The notes below the pieces were generated by a model. The model had not been told where the DNA came from. It searched no databases and saw only the letters and a program-made list of their open reading frames with translations. Position numbers and translations under genes: made by a program. Shown here piece after piece: positions 54,045 through 62,708 of a stretch of 64,000 nucleotides of DNA. Numbering within the stretch: the first letter of the stretch is position 1; the number at the start of each line of letters is the position of its first letter. Source of the DNA: Pseudomonadota bacterium (GTDB lineage Bacteria > Pseudomonadota > Gammaproteobacteria > Burkholderiales > Thiobacillaceae); the NCBI GenBank assembly GCA_021848725.1, contig JAJZTS010000006.1, positions 1 to 64,000 on the forward strand, given 5' to 3'.

Positions 54045-54935
54045 ATGACTGAAGCCGTGAGCCACCGCATGACTATGGATCGAGTGCGCGACTACTTGGA
54101 GTTGACCAAGCCGAGAGTGGTGGCGCTGATCGCGTTCACTGCCGTCATCGGCATGCTGCTGGCCGTGCCCGGTTGGCCGCCGTTCGGCTTGTTTCTGGCG
54201 TCGACCGTCGGCATCACTCTGGCCGCCGCCGGTGCGGCCGCGTTCAATTGTTTGGTCGAGCGCACCATCGACGCCAAGATGGCGCGTACCCGTGCCCGCG
54301 CCACTGCCCGCGGCGAGGTCGGTACGCCGCAGGCCTTGGTATTCGCCGGTGTGCTGGCCGGGGCGGGGCTGAGCCTGCTTTATGCCTGGGTCAACCCGCT
54401 GACCATGTGGCTGACCTTGCTGACCTTCGTCGGCTATGCCGGCGTCTATACCCTGTTCCTGAAACCGGCGACGCCGCAGAACATCGTGATCGGCGGTGCC
54501 TCGGGCGCGATGCCGCCGGTATTGGGCTGGGCGGCAATGACCGGCGACGTCAGTCACGAGGCCTTGTTGTTGTTCCTGATCATCTTCGCCTGGACGCCGC
54601 CGCATTTCTGGGCGCTGGCCCTGTATCGCAAGGACGACTACGTGCGCTCGGGCTTGCCCATGCTGCCGGTGACCCATGGCGAGGGTTTTACCCGTTTGCA
54701 TATCTTGCTCTACACCATCTTGCTGACCGCGGTCACTTTGCTGCCGTTGGCGGTGAACATGGTGGGCCTGGTGTATGTGGCCTCAGTGTTGGTGCTGGAC
54801 GGTGTCTTTCTCTGGTTCGCCTGGCGCTTGTACCGCGCCTATTCCGATGCGCTGGCCAAGCGCACCTTCGCCTATTCCATCCTCTATCTGAGCCTGTTGT
54901 TCGCGGCCTTGTTGATCGACCATGCCGTCGCCTAA
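54045..54935 (+). CDS. ctaB: Protoheme IX farnesyltransferase (heme O synthase)
   Basis: A 296-residue nine-helix prenyltransferase adding the farnesyl chain to heme B. The Asp-rich motif is changed to [24 protein letters not shown], and the second loop has [30 protein letters not shown], both characteristic. The ATG with GAGG was chosen over a TTG two codons earlier. No ctaA is in the usual slot between the thioredoxin-like gene and this one. Confidence 0.95.
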   Translation: MTEAVSHRMTMDRVRDYLELTKPRVVALIAFTAVIGMLLAVPGWPPFGLFLASTVGITLAAAGAAAFNCLVERTIDAKMARTRARATARGEVGTPQALVFAGVLAGAGLSLLYAWVNPLTMWLTLLTFVGYAGVYTLFLKPATPQNIVIGGASGAMPPVLGWAAMTGDVSHEALLLFLIIFAWTPPHFWALALYRKDDYVRSGLPMLPVTHGEGFTRLHILLYTILLTAVTLLPLAVNMVGLVYVASVLVLDGVFLWFAWRLYRAYSDALAKRTFAYSILYLSLLFAALLIDHAVA

Positions 54936-54974
54936 ATCGGCTGCAGACCTGCTGCCTTTCGTCGCATGAATCGC

Positions 54975-54980
54975 TATAAT
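54975..54980 (+). promoter_or_regulatory. -10 element of the Rrf2 gene
   Basis: A perfect TATAAT with no good -35 (CTGCCT at 54952-54957, 17 bases upstream), as expected for a regulated promoter. Rrf2 regulators often repress their own gene. Confidence 0.35.
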
Positions 54981-55008
54981 CGGACACAAATGTCTTGAGG
55001 AGTTGGGT

Positions 55009-55461
55009 ATGGTCTTGTCCCGTACCAGCCAATATGCCATTCAGGCCCTGATCTATATCGCGACCCAGCCGGCGGGCGAGCCGGTATTGAACCGCGATAT
55101 CGCTGAACGCCTCAACGTGCCTTCGGCCTATCTGGCCAAGATCCTGCAGAATTTGTGCAAGCAGGGTTTGCTCGATTCCTTTCGCGGCCGTCTCGGTGGT
55201 TTTTGCTTGCGCGAGGGGATGCACAAAACCAGCTTGATGCAGGCCTTGGCGCTGACCGAGGGCCCCGATTTCACCAAGAGCTGCATCCTTGGGCTGAAAG
55301 ATTGCTCGGATGAGACCGCTTGCCCGATGCACTTCAAGTGGCTGCCGGTGAAAAAGAAGATCATTGCCCTGCTTGAGGATATGACCCTGGAAGACTTGGC
55401 CAAGGCGGTGCAGACCGGCAAATATCGCCTGTCCGATCTGCCTTCCGGTGTTATGGCTTAA
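55009..55461 (+). CDS. Rrf2-family iron-sulfur regulator
   Basis: A 150-residue winged-helix regulator. DNA-binding part: TSQYAIQALIYIAT, IAERLNVPSAYLAKILQNL, RGRLGGFCL. Three Cys C92, C99 and C105 are spaced almost as in IscR and NsrR (C92/C98/C104 in E. coli IscR), so it probably holds a [2Fe-2S] or [4Fe-4S] cluster sensing NO, oxygen or redox. It stands between the aa3 and cbb3 clusters and is a good candidate to control either. SD GAGGAG supports the ATG. Confidence 0.85.
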   Translation: MVLSRTSQYAIQALIYIATQPAGEPVLNRDIAERLNVPSAYLAKILQNLCKQGLLDSFRGRLGGFCLREGMHKTSLMQALALTEGPDFTKSCILGLKDCSDETACPMHFKWLPVKKKIIALLEDMTLEDLAKAVQTGKYRLSDLPSGVMA

Positions 55462-55470
55462 GGCGCCATC

Positions 55471-56058
55471 GTGAAGCGCGTTTTCCTCGCAGCCCTCGCG
55501 TTCTTGCTGCTGCTGGGCTGCGGCCGGCAAGAGCCATCGCCGTTCAAAGGGACCGATATCACCGGCGCGCCGTTCGGCCAACGGCTGGCCTTGCGTGACC
55601 ACAATGGCAAGCCGGTCACCTTGGACAGTTTCAAGGGTAAGGCCGTCGTGCTGTTTTTCGGCTATACCCATTGCCCGGACGTGTGTCCCACAACCTTGTC
55701 GGATCTGAAAGCGGCACTGAAGCTGCTTGGGCCAAAAGCGGCTGGGCGGGTGCAGGTGCTGTTCGTGACGGTCGATCCGGAGCGGGATACGCCCGAGGTA
55801 TTGCGCCAGTATGTGCCTTATTTCGACCCCTCTTTCCTGGGACTGACCGGCACCCCCGAGGAAGTGGCGGAGGCGGCGCGCGAGTTCAAGGTGCACTTCA
55901 GCAAGCACACCGAATCGGGCGCCAGCGGCTATCTGATGGACCATACCGCGGCAAGTTATATCCTTGATCCACAAGGCAGAATCCGCTTGTTCTGGCCTTA
56001 TGGCATGCCGTCCGCCGATATGGCGCACGACCTGAGCCAACTGCTGGAGCAGGCCTGA
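55471..56058 (+). CDS. SCO1/SenC copper chaperone lipoprotein
   Basis: A 195-residue protein from GTG with a lipobox (LLLLGC, Cys17). The thioredoxin-like domain has the copper motif CPDVC (C68, C72) and a distal His in MDHTAASYILD (H158). It loads copper into CuA of coxB or the cbb3 oxidase. 9 bases after the Rrf2 gene. Confidence 0.93.
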   Translation: MKRVFLAALAFLLLLGCGRQEPSPFKGTDITGAPFGQRLALRDHNGKPVTLDSFKGKAVVLFFGYTHCPDVCPTTLSDLKAALKLLGPKAAGRVQVLFVTVDPERDTPEVLRQYVPYFDPSFLGLTGTPEEVAEAAREFKVHFSKHTESGASGYLMDHTAASYILDPQGRIRLFWPYGMPSADMAHDLSQLLEQA

Positions 56059-56089
56059 TTCGGCCTAGTAGCAAATTACCGGTTTTGGC

Positions 56090-56118
56090 TTGCGATCAAG
56101 GTGGGGCGCGGCTATACT
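56090..56118 (+). promoter_or_regulatory. Promoter of the cbb3 (cco) operon
   Basis: TTGCGA at 56090-56095 and TATACT at 56113-56118 with an optimal 17-base spacer. A half FNR-like ATCAA (56096-56100 region) lies within it, but no full TTGAT-N4-ATCAA site is present. Confidence 0.55.
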
Positions 56119-56205
56119 CCCGCGTCTTTTCGTACAGGTATTTTGCCCCGCGCTTAGTTGTCGGGGCGTGGTTTCAATGATGTGGGCAATCCTTTAGGAG
56201 GCGCC

Positions 56206-57651
56206 ATGGCTGCGACCAGCAACCCGGCTACTGAGCAGTACAACTTCGATATCGTCAGGAAATTCTCCATCATGACCCTGGTTTGGGGTGTGGTGGGCAT
56301 GTTGGTCGGGGTCTACATCGCCTCCGAATTGGCCTGGCCTTTCTTGAACTTCGATAGCCCGTTCTTCTCCTTCGGGCGCTTCCGTCCGGTGCATACCAGC
56401 GGCGTGATCTTCGGTTTCGGTGGATCGGCCCTGTTTGCCACTTCCTACTATGTCGTCCAGCGTACCTGCCAGACCCGGCTGTTCGCGCCCGGTCTCGCCA
56501 CCTTTACCTTCTGGGGTTGGCAGGCGGTCATCGTGCTGGCGGCCTTGTCCTATGTCATGGGCTATAGCCAGGGCAAGGAATATGCCGAGATGGAGTGGCC
56601 GATCGATCTGCTGATCGAAGTGATCTGGGTGTCCTACATGGCTGTGTTCATCGGCACCCTGATGAAGCGTAAACAGCCGCACATCTACGTGGCCAACTGG
56701 TTCTACCTGTCGTTTATTTTGGCTACCGCGCTGCTGCACACCTTCAACAACGTCGCTGTCCCGGTCGGTCTGTTTACGATGAAATCGTACAGCCTGTTCT
56801 CCGGCCCGCAGGACGCGATGCTGCAGTGGTGGTATGGCCATAACGCCGTCGGCTTCTTCCTGACCGCCGCCTTCCTTGGCATGATGTATTACTTCGTGCC
56901 CAAGCACGCCGGCCGTCCGGTCTATTCCTATCGCCTGTCCATCGTCCACTTCTGGGCGCTGTCCTTCATGTACATGTGGGTCGGTACTCACCACCTGCAC
57001 TGGACCGCCATCCCGGACTGGACCTCGACCCTGGCCGCCACCTTCTCCATCATGCTGCTGCTGCCGTCCTGGGGCGGCATGATCAACGGCATCATGACCC
57101 TGTCCGGTGCCTGGGACAAACTGCGCACCGATCCGGTGATGCGCTTCATGATCGTGGCCCTGTCGTTCTACGGCATGTCCACCTTCGAAGGTCCCTTGAT
57201 GTCGCTGAAGGACGTCAACGCGCTGTCGCACTACACCGACTGGACCGTCGGCCACGTGCACTCCGGCGCCCTGGGCTGGGTGGCGATGATCTCCTTCGGT
57301 TCGATGTATCACATGATCCCGCGCCTGTGGAACACCCAGCTCTACAGCGTGCGCCTGGTTAACATCCACTTCTGGCTGGCCACCATCGGCGTGTTGTTGT
57401 ACATCACCGCGATGTGGATCTCCGGCATCATGCAGGGTCTGATGTGGCGTGCCTTCGACGACTTCGGCAACCTGCAGTACTCCTTCGTCGAGTCGGTCGC
57501 CGCCATGCATCCGTTCTATGCCATGCGCGCCATCGGCGGCATGTTCTTCCTGACCGGCATGATCCTCATGGCCTACAACTGCTTCATGACCATCCGCCAG
57601 GGGCAGCGTGCCGAGCAGGCCGCGCCCGCTGCCGCAGTGGCAAGCGCCTGA
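56206..57651 (+). CDS. ccoN: Cytochrome cbb3 oxidase subunit I (CcoN)
   Basis: A 481-residue heme-copper oxidase subunit. [54 protein letters not shown] (CuB region), GTHHLHW and [23 protein letters not shown] carry the heme b, CuB and heme b3 histidines. High-affinity O2 reduction. An AGGAGG site supports the ATG at 56206; an earlier in-frame start lacks one. Confidence 0.96.
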   Translation: MAATSNPATEQYNFDIVRKFSIMTLVWGVVGMLVGVYIASELAWPFLNFDSPFFSFGRFRPVHTSGVIFGFGGSALFATSYYVVQRTCQTRLFAPGLATFTFWGWQAVIVLAALSYVMGYSQGKEYAEMEWPIDLLIEVIWVSYMAVFIGTLMKRKQPHIYVANWFYLSFILATALLHTFNNVAVPVGLFTMKSYSLFSGPQDAMLQWWYGHNAVGFFLTAAFLGMMYYFVPKHAGRPVYSYRLSIVHFWALSFMYMWVGTHHLHWTAIPDWTSTLAATFSIMLLLPSWGGMINGIMTLSGAWDKLRTDPVMRFMIVALSFYGMSTFEGPLMSLKDVNALSHYTDWTVGHVHSGALGWVAMISFGSMYHMIPRLWNTQLYSVRLVNIHFWLATIGVLLYITAMWISGIMQGLMWRAFDDFGNLQYSFVESVAAMHPFYAMRAIGGMFFLTGMILMAYNCFMTIRQGQRAEQAAPAAAVASA

Positions 57652-57669
57652 TTTTCGGAGATCGTTGGA

Positions 57670-58413
57670 ATGTTCAAGTTCAAGCATGAAAGTCTGGAAA
57701 CCAATGCCGGCCTGCTGCTGGTGTTGACCATGCTGGCAATCAGCATTGGCGGTCTGGTGGAAATCGCGCCGCTGTTCATGATCGACACGACCATGGAGAA
57801 AGTGGATGGCGTGCGGCCCTACACCCCGCTCGAACAGCGCGGTCGCGATATCTTCATTCGCGAGGGTTGCTATACCTGCCATTCGCAGATGATCCGTCCC
57901 TTCCGCGACGAGCAGTTGCGCTATGGTCATTATTCGCTGGCCTCCGAGTCCAAGTACGACCACCCCTTCCAGTGGGGCTCGAAGCGGACCGGTCCGGATC
58001 TGGCTCGTGTCGGCGGCAAGTACTCCAACGAATGGCATGTCCAGCACTTGCTCAAACCCACCTCGGTGGTGCCCGAGTCGGTGATGCCGAACTACCCGTG
58101 GCTGCTGAGCACGCCGCTGGATTATTCCGATATCGGCGATCGTATGCGCGCATTGCGCATCACCGGCGTGCCATATTCGACCAATGAGGAAGAGTACAAG
58201 CGCAACGTCGACAAGTTCGGCGAGAAAATTGCCAAAACCCTGCATATCCCAGACGCTCAGAAAAACCTGATCGAGCAGGCCCAGGAAGGCAACTATGACG
58301 GCGATCGCAGCAATGTCAGCGAAATGGATGCGCTGATCGCTTACCTCCAGGTGCTGGGCACCATGGTGGACTTCAGGCAGTACAAGCCTGAGGAATTGGT
58401 GAAATATCGTTGA
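57670..58413 (+). CDS. ccoO: Cytochrome cbb3 oxidase subunit II (CcoO)
   Basis: A 247-residue subunit with a single N-terminal membrane helix and one c-type heme, CYTCH (C67/C70/H71), followed by [16 protein letters not shown] and the [10 protein letters not shown] region. It relays electrons to CcoN. Confidence 0.96.
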   Translation: MFKFKHESLETNAGLLLVLTMLAISIGGLVEIAPLFMIDTTMEKVDGVRPYTPLEQRGRDIFIREGCYTCHSQMIRPFRDEQLRYGHYSLASESKYDHPFQWGSKRTGPDLARVGGKYSNEWHVQHLLKPTSVVPESVMPNYPWLLSTPLDYSDIGDRMRALRITGVPYSTNEEEYKRNVDKFGEKIAKTLHIPDAQKNLIEQAQEGNYDGDRSNVSEMDALIAYLQVLGTMVDFRQYKPEELVKYR

Positions 58414-58414
58414 T

Positions 58415-58600
58415 ATGTTGCAGTGGCTCGCCAACCCGGAAAATACCAAGCCACTTGGTTTGGTTATCTTCTTCATTACCTTTTGCCTGATTGTGGTATG
58501 GGTCTATGGAAGCAAACGGCGCGGCGAGCAACTGGAAGAGCATAGAAATATTCCGTTCTTAGACGAAGAAGACGCATCGAAGGATAAGTCCCATGGTTAA
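58415..58600 (+). CDS. ccoQ: Cbb3 oxidase small subunit CcoQ
   Basis: A 61-residue peptide with one membrane helix (LGLVIFFITFCLIVVWVYG) and an acidic C-terminal tail. It stabilises the CcoN-CcoO-CcoP complex. It starts 1 base after the ccoO stop and overlaps ccoP by 8 bases. Confidence 0.9.
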   Translation: MLQWLANPENTKPLGLVIFFITFCLIVVWVYGSKRRGEQLEEHRNIPFLDEEDASKDKSHG

Positions 58601-59510
58601 CGAGACCTCCCGTACCCCAGCCCAGACGACCGGCCACGTCTGGGATAGCGACTTGCAGGAATACAATAACCCGCTGCCGACTTGGTGGGTTTATGGTTTC
58701 TACGTGACCATCGCGTTCGCGATCACCTACTGGATCATCTATCCCTCCTGGCCGTTCGGCAAAAGCTTTCTGCCTGGCGTGAGCAAGGTCACCTACGTCA
58801 ATGCCGAGGGTAAGGAAGAGTCCTGGCATTGGAATACGCGTGCCAAACTGCTGAAAGAAACGCAGGATGCCGCTGCCCAGCAGAAGCCCTATTACGACAA
58901 GATCGCCAGCCTGCCCTATGACAAGGTCGCCAAGGACCCCGAGCTGTCCAGCTTCGTGCTGTCCGCCGGCAAGGCCATCTTCTCCGACAACTGTGCGCCC
59001 TGCCACCAGGCCGGCGGTCAGGGCAAGATCGGCTATTTCCCGAACCTGACCGATGACGATTGGCTCTACGGCGGTAATTTCGACAAGATCAATGAGACCA
59101 TTACGCATGGCCGCCATGGCTATATGCCGCCTTTTGGCGAATCGCTGGAGCCGGCTCAGATCGATGCCCTGGCCAACTATGTGTTGAGCCTGTCGGGCGA
59201 GAAGGTCAACGCCGTCAAGGCCGCCGAAGGTAACAAGCTGTTCCATTCCCATACGGCGGCTTGTTATTACTGCCATGGCGACAACGCCAAGGGCCGCCAG
59301 GTGGTCGGTTCGGCCAACCTGACCGACAAGGTCTGGCTGTGGGCCGACGTCCCGGGCGCCAAGGATGAGGCGGCCAAGGTTGCCGCAGTCAAGAGCGTCA
59401 TCACCACCGGCCTGAACCGCGGTGTGATGCCGGTGTGGGAAGGCCGTTTGAAGCCGGAACAAATCAAGCTGTTAACGGTCTACGTCCACGAGTTGGGCGG
59501 CGGCAAGTAA
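58593..59510 (+). CDS. ccoP: Cytochrome cbb3 oxidase subunit III (CcoP)
   Basis: A 305-residue membrane-anchored dihaem cytochrome c. One N-terminal helix (WWVYGFYVTIAFAITYWII), then hemes at C134/C137/H138 (CAPCH) and C224/C227/H228 (CYYCH). It accepts electrons from the bc1 complex or cytochrome c. The final ccoNOQP gene. Confidence 0.95.
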   Translation: MVNETSRTPAQTTGHVWDSDLQEYNNPLPTWWVYGFYVTIAFAITYWIIYPSWPFGKSFLPGVSKVTYVNAEGKEESWHWNTRAKLLKETQDAAAQQKPYYDKIASLPYDKVAKDPELSSFVLSAGKAIFSDNCAPCHQAGGQGKIGYFPNLTDDDWLYGGNFDKINETITHGRHGYMPPFGESLEPAQIDALANYVLSLSGEKVNAVKAAEGNKLFHSHTAACYYCHGDNAKGRQVVGSANLTDKVWLWADVPGAKDEAAKVAAVKSVITTGLNRGVMPVWEGRLKPEQIKLLTVYVHELGGGK

Positions 59511-59537
59511 GGCCCAGCTTCCGGTCTGGAACCCGAT

Positions 59538-59566
59538 AAACCCCGGCACGCCGGGGTTTTGATTTT
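59538..59566 (+). terminator. Terminator after ccoP
   Basis: AAACCCCGGC and its complement form a 10-base stem with a 2-base loop, followed by T-rich sequence. It separates ccoNOQP from ccoG, which starts 16 bases later. Confidence 0.8.
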
Positions 59567-59581
59567 GTAGGACGCGCATTA

Positions 59582-61003
59582 GTGCCAGATTCTTCGACAT
59601 CGCAAGAGCTTTACGCCAAACGTATCCCCATCGTGCCGCGCTCGATCAAAGGGCCGTTCAGGAATTTCAAGACCGTTGTTCTACTGCTAGGCTACGTGGT
59701 CTATTTCGGCCTGCCTTGGTTGCCCTGGCATCGGTTGGACGGCGCGCCGCAGGCGGTGATGTTCGATATCCCGGGTCGACGCTACATGCTGTTCGATCTG
59801 GTGGTGCATCCGCAAGAGGTATTCTGGCTTGCGCTCTTGTTGTTCATCGCCGCGGTCTTCCTGTTCTTCGTGACGGCCCTGGTTGGTCGCGCCTTCTGCG
59901 GTTATTTCTGCTTTCAGACCTTGTGGACGGATGCCTTCATCTGGATCGAGCATTTGATCCAGGGCGAGCGGCCGAAGCGGCTGAACCTGATGAACCGGCC
60001 ATGGCGTGACCGGGAAAAACTGATCAAGGTCGGTCTGACTCGTCTGCTCTGGCTGGCCTTGTCGTTCTGGACGGCGCTGACCTTCGTGCTCTATTTCGGC
60101 TACGCGCCGGATCAGGTGTCGGCATTCTTTACCGGCCAAGCCGCCGGTGCGGCCTATATCGCTACGTTGGCGCTGACCATCACCACCTATATGGCGGCAG
60201 GCATGCTGCGCGAACACGTCTGCATGTTCATCTGCCCCTACGGCCGCTTCCAAAGCGCGATGTACGACCCAGGCACGTTGTCGGTGCACTATGACAAGGC
60301 CCGCGGCGAGGGCAGTAACGGCCGGGCCACCGCCCGTGCGGGCTTGCGTAGCCTGGAGGAGCGGCACGCACAGGGCCATGGCGACTGTATCGACTGCGGC
60401 CTGTGCGTGCAGGTTTGTCCGGTCGGCATCGATATCCGCCAAGGCATGCAGTTCAAGTGCATCTCTTGCGGTCTCTGCATCGACGCCTGCAACACCATCA
60501 TGACGAAGATGAGTTATCCGAAGAACCTGATTCGCTACGATTCGGAGACCAATCTCGCCTTGCCACAGCCCAAGCCGGAGCTGCAGATCAAATGGAAGAA
60601 CATCAAGGTGCTGGGCTATGGCGCGTCGGTGGTGCTGATGACGGCCTATCTGATCTATAGCATCGCGACCCGGCAGAGTTTCGAGCACAGCGTGCAGCAG
60701 ATCCGGCAGCCGCTATTCGTCACCCTGTCCGACGGCAGCATCCGCAATCGTTACCAGATCCGTCTGACCAACATTTCCGGCCTGGAAGAAACCTATTCGA
60801 TCGAAGCCCGTGGCTTGCCTGTCGGTGCCTTGGACATTGGCAGCTTCAGCCGGGTCACGATCAAGAATGGCAAGAGCGTCATCGTCCAGGCCAGCGTCAA
60901 GCTCGATCCGGTTCGTGCCCGCAATTTGGACCATTTCGAGTTCGTCATTCGCAACAGTCAAGGCGAAAGCGTGACCGACGAGGCGCGCTTCTTCGCCAAA
61001 TAA
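59582..61003 (+). CDS. ccoG: Cytochrome cbb3 oxidase accessory protein CcoG
   Basis: A 473-residue membrane protein (FixG/RdxA type) from GTG, with about five membrane helices, two 4Fe-4S motifs (CIDCGLCVQVCPVG and CISCGLCIDAC, ~275-305) and a C-terminal periplasmic domain. It probably reduces copper for cbb3 assembly. Confidence 0.94.
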   Translation: MPDSSTSQELYAKRIPIVPRSIKGPFRNFKTVVLLLGYVVYFGLPWLPWHRLDGAPQAVMFDIPGRRYMLFDLVVHPQEVFWLALLLFIAAVFLFFVTALVGRAFCGYFCFQTLWTDAFIWIEHLIQGERPKRLNLMNRPWRDREKLIKVGLTRLLWLALSFWTALTFVLYFGYAPDQVSAFFTGQAAGAAYIATLALTITTYMAAGMLREHVCMFICPYGRFQSAMYDPGTLSVHYDKARGEGSNGRATARAGLRSLEERHAQGHGDCIDCGLCVQVCPVGIDIRQGMQFKCISCGLCIDACNTIMTKMSYPKNLIRYDSETNLALPQPKPELQIKWKNIKVLGYGASVVLMTAYLIYSIATRQSFEHSVQQIRQPLFVTLSDGSIRNRYQIRLTNISGLEETYSIEARGLPVGALDIGSFSRVTIKNGKSVIVQASVKLDPVRARNLDHFEFVIRNSQGESVTDEARFFAK

Positions 61004-61017
61004 CCGAGACCATAGCC

Positions 61018-61788
61018 ATGAATCTGTTCTACACCCTGTTTGGTGGCATGCTGCTGACCGCGCTCGTTTATGGTGGTCTGCGCTATCTCCGCGTCGGAAA
61101 TTTCTGGGCGGCGGTCGCGGCCTCCGGCGGCATGGGTTTCGCCTATATGGTCTATGCCGTGATGTACTGGCCGGGGCTGGATGTGGTGTCGATCCATCTG
61201 GTGGCCTATCCAACCGTGGCCGTGGTGTTGGCGCAACTTTACGATACGCGCAAGGCGCAGCATCTGCATTGGGCGCCCAAGCTGATCGTCGGCCTGTTCC
61301 TGAGCGTCAGCGTCTTGTTCGGCGGTCTGGCCTACATCTCCACCCATGGCCTGCCGCTGGCCGTGGCCCAATGGTTCTTGCCGAATGCTCGGGGCAAGGA
61401 TGTGCATACCGGTTTCGCCGGCGTGGTCGAACACGATCAGGAGGCGGCCAAGGGTATCGGCCAGCATCTCAAGGCCGATCATGCATTGGCTAGCCTGGGT
61501 TGGACCTTGGAAGTACAAGGCCTGGACCGTCTCAGCACATTGCATGAGGGTGAGGTCATCGTGAAGTTGCGCGATCAGTCGAATCAGGGCGTGGACCCGA
61601 CAAGGTTAGGCTTGGCTTTGGGCCGGCCAGGCCAGAAGGCCGGCGCGGTGTCGCCCATGCTGCGGCTTGGCCAAGGCAACTATTCGATTCGTGTCGAACC
61701 GCAACAGAGCGGGACTTGGGTGGCTTATCTAATCATCGAAACGGCCAAGCAAAACATCGCGTTGGAGCACACGATCGAAGTGCATTGA
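61018..61788 (+). CDS. FixH-like membrane protein
   Basis: A 256-residue protein with four hydrophobic segments in the first ~125 residues, then a domain (LGWTLEVQGLDRLSTLHEGEVIVKLRDQSNQGVD, QGNYSIRVEPQQSGTWVAYLIIET) resembling the periplasmic part of FixH/CcoH. It is twice the size of ordinary CcoH, so the N-terminus is an extra module. Placed after ccoG as FixH usually is; assignment moderate. Confidence 0.65.
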   Translation: MNLFYTLFGGMLLTALVYGGLRYLRVGNFWAAVAASGGMGFAYMVYAVMYWPGLDVVSIHLVAYPTVAVVLAQLYDTRKAQHLHWAPKLIVGLFLSVSVLFGGLAYISTHGLPLAVAQWFLPNARGKDVHTGFAGVVEHDQEAAKGIGQHLKADHALASLGWTLEVQGLDRLSTLHEGEVIVKLRDQSNQGVDPTRLGLALGRPGQKAGAVSPMLRLGQGNYSIRVEPQQSGTWVAYLIIETAKQNIALEHTIEVH

Positions 61789-61808
61789 GCACGGCAGGCC
61801 GCCGAAGC

Positions 61809-62708
61809 TCAAGCCGCGTTGTAGGTCTCTTCAAGAAAAAGCTTGGCCTCATCCAGCAGGCCAGGCAAATCGGCCTCGGTCAGGCCGAGCTGGGCCAGGC
61901 AGGCCTCGCCCATCTTTGTCCATTCTTGTGTCTTGTTCATGCCGGTGGCGTTCTGCAGTAGCCATTCGGCCAATTGCGCGATCGCAATCAGGCGCCGGCT
62001 GGCGGCCGGCAGCGAGTGCAGGCCGGCCCGCATCAGGACATAGTCGTGCTGATGCCGGATGGCGAGGCAGGTTGCTTCCGGCAACCACCAGCTTTGTGCC
62101 AGCAAGCAACCGACCAGGGCATGGTTGGTCGGCAGATGGGCCTCTTCCACCTCGGTGAAGGGACGGTCGGCGTCGTTGTTGGCCTCGGTCAGAATGGCCG
62201 GGTAGTTCTCGAACTTGCGCATCATGATCGGGATGCCGCAATCGCGGAACAGGCCGTAGGTGTAGGCGTCGTCGCTCTGCGCGTCGGGGATTTTGCCGAC
62301 CTTCTGCACCAGCCAAGCGGAAAGCTGCGCGGTGCGGTCGGAGGCATCCCAGAACCGTTCCATGTTCTGCCCGCCGGGCAGGACATGACGCAGAATCAGG
62401 CCGGCAATGGTGCGGCCGGCGACGTTCAGGCCCAAGATGACCAGGGCGTCGCGCACGGTGCGGGCCTTATGGCGGTAACCGTAGAACGGCGAATTGGCGG
62501 TTTTCAAAAAACTGGCGGCAAGCCCGACGTCGCGGCTGATCAGGTTGGCGACCCGGTTGAAATCGGGGTCGTCGCTGCGCATTTCCCGGCTGATCTCTTC
62601 CAGGATCGCGGGGCGAGGCGGAATGCCGATCTCCTTGAGCGTGGCCTCGAGCTGGCTGTCGAGTTTGTTCGCGTCGTCGGTCGGCGCGGCTTGGGCAGAT
62701 GAATTCAT
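61809..62708 (-). CDS. HDOD-domain protein
   Basis: A 299-residue protein. HDOD domain at ~20-235: IPPRPAILEEISREMRSDDPDFNRVANLISRDVGLAASFLKTANSPFYG, LGLNVAGRTIAGLILR, and DCGIPIMMRKF. The fold lacks the HD metal pair. Such proteins act in signalling and often pair with c-di-GMP enzymes. Its start overlaps the GGDEF-EAL gene end by 4 bases, so they are coupled. Confidence 0.87.
   Translation of the reverse strand: MNSSAQAAPTDDANKLDSQLEATLKEIGIPPRPAILEEISREMRSDDPDFNRVANLISRDVGLAASFLKTANSPFYGYRHKARTVRDALVILGLNVAGRTIAGLILRHVLPGGQNMERFWDASDRTAQLSAWLVQKVGKIPDAQSDDAYTYGLFRDCGIPIMMRKFENYPAILTEANNDADRPFTEVEEAHLPTNHALVGCLLAQSWWLPEATCLAIRHQHDYVLMRAGLHSLPAASRRLIAIAQLAEWLLQNATGMNKTQEWTKMGEACLAQLGLTEADLPGLLDEAKLFLEETYNAA

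Noticed and set aside
56086-56100. A possible FNR site TTGGC-N5-ATCAA before ccoN
   Set aside because: The spacing is 15 rather than 14 and the left half does not match TTGAT; only one half fits.
56194-58476. A 760-residue open frame on the minus strand over ccoN and ccoO
   Set aside because: It is the shadow of high-GC coding sequence on the other strand; it is rich in His, Gln and Asp with no domain, while the plus-strand genes carry clear oxidase motifs.
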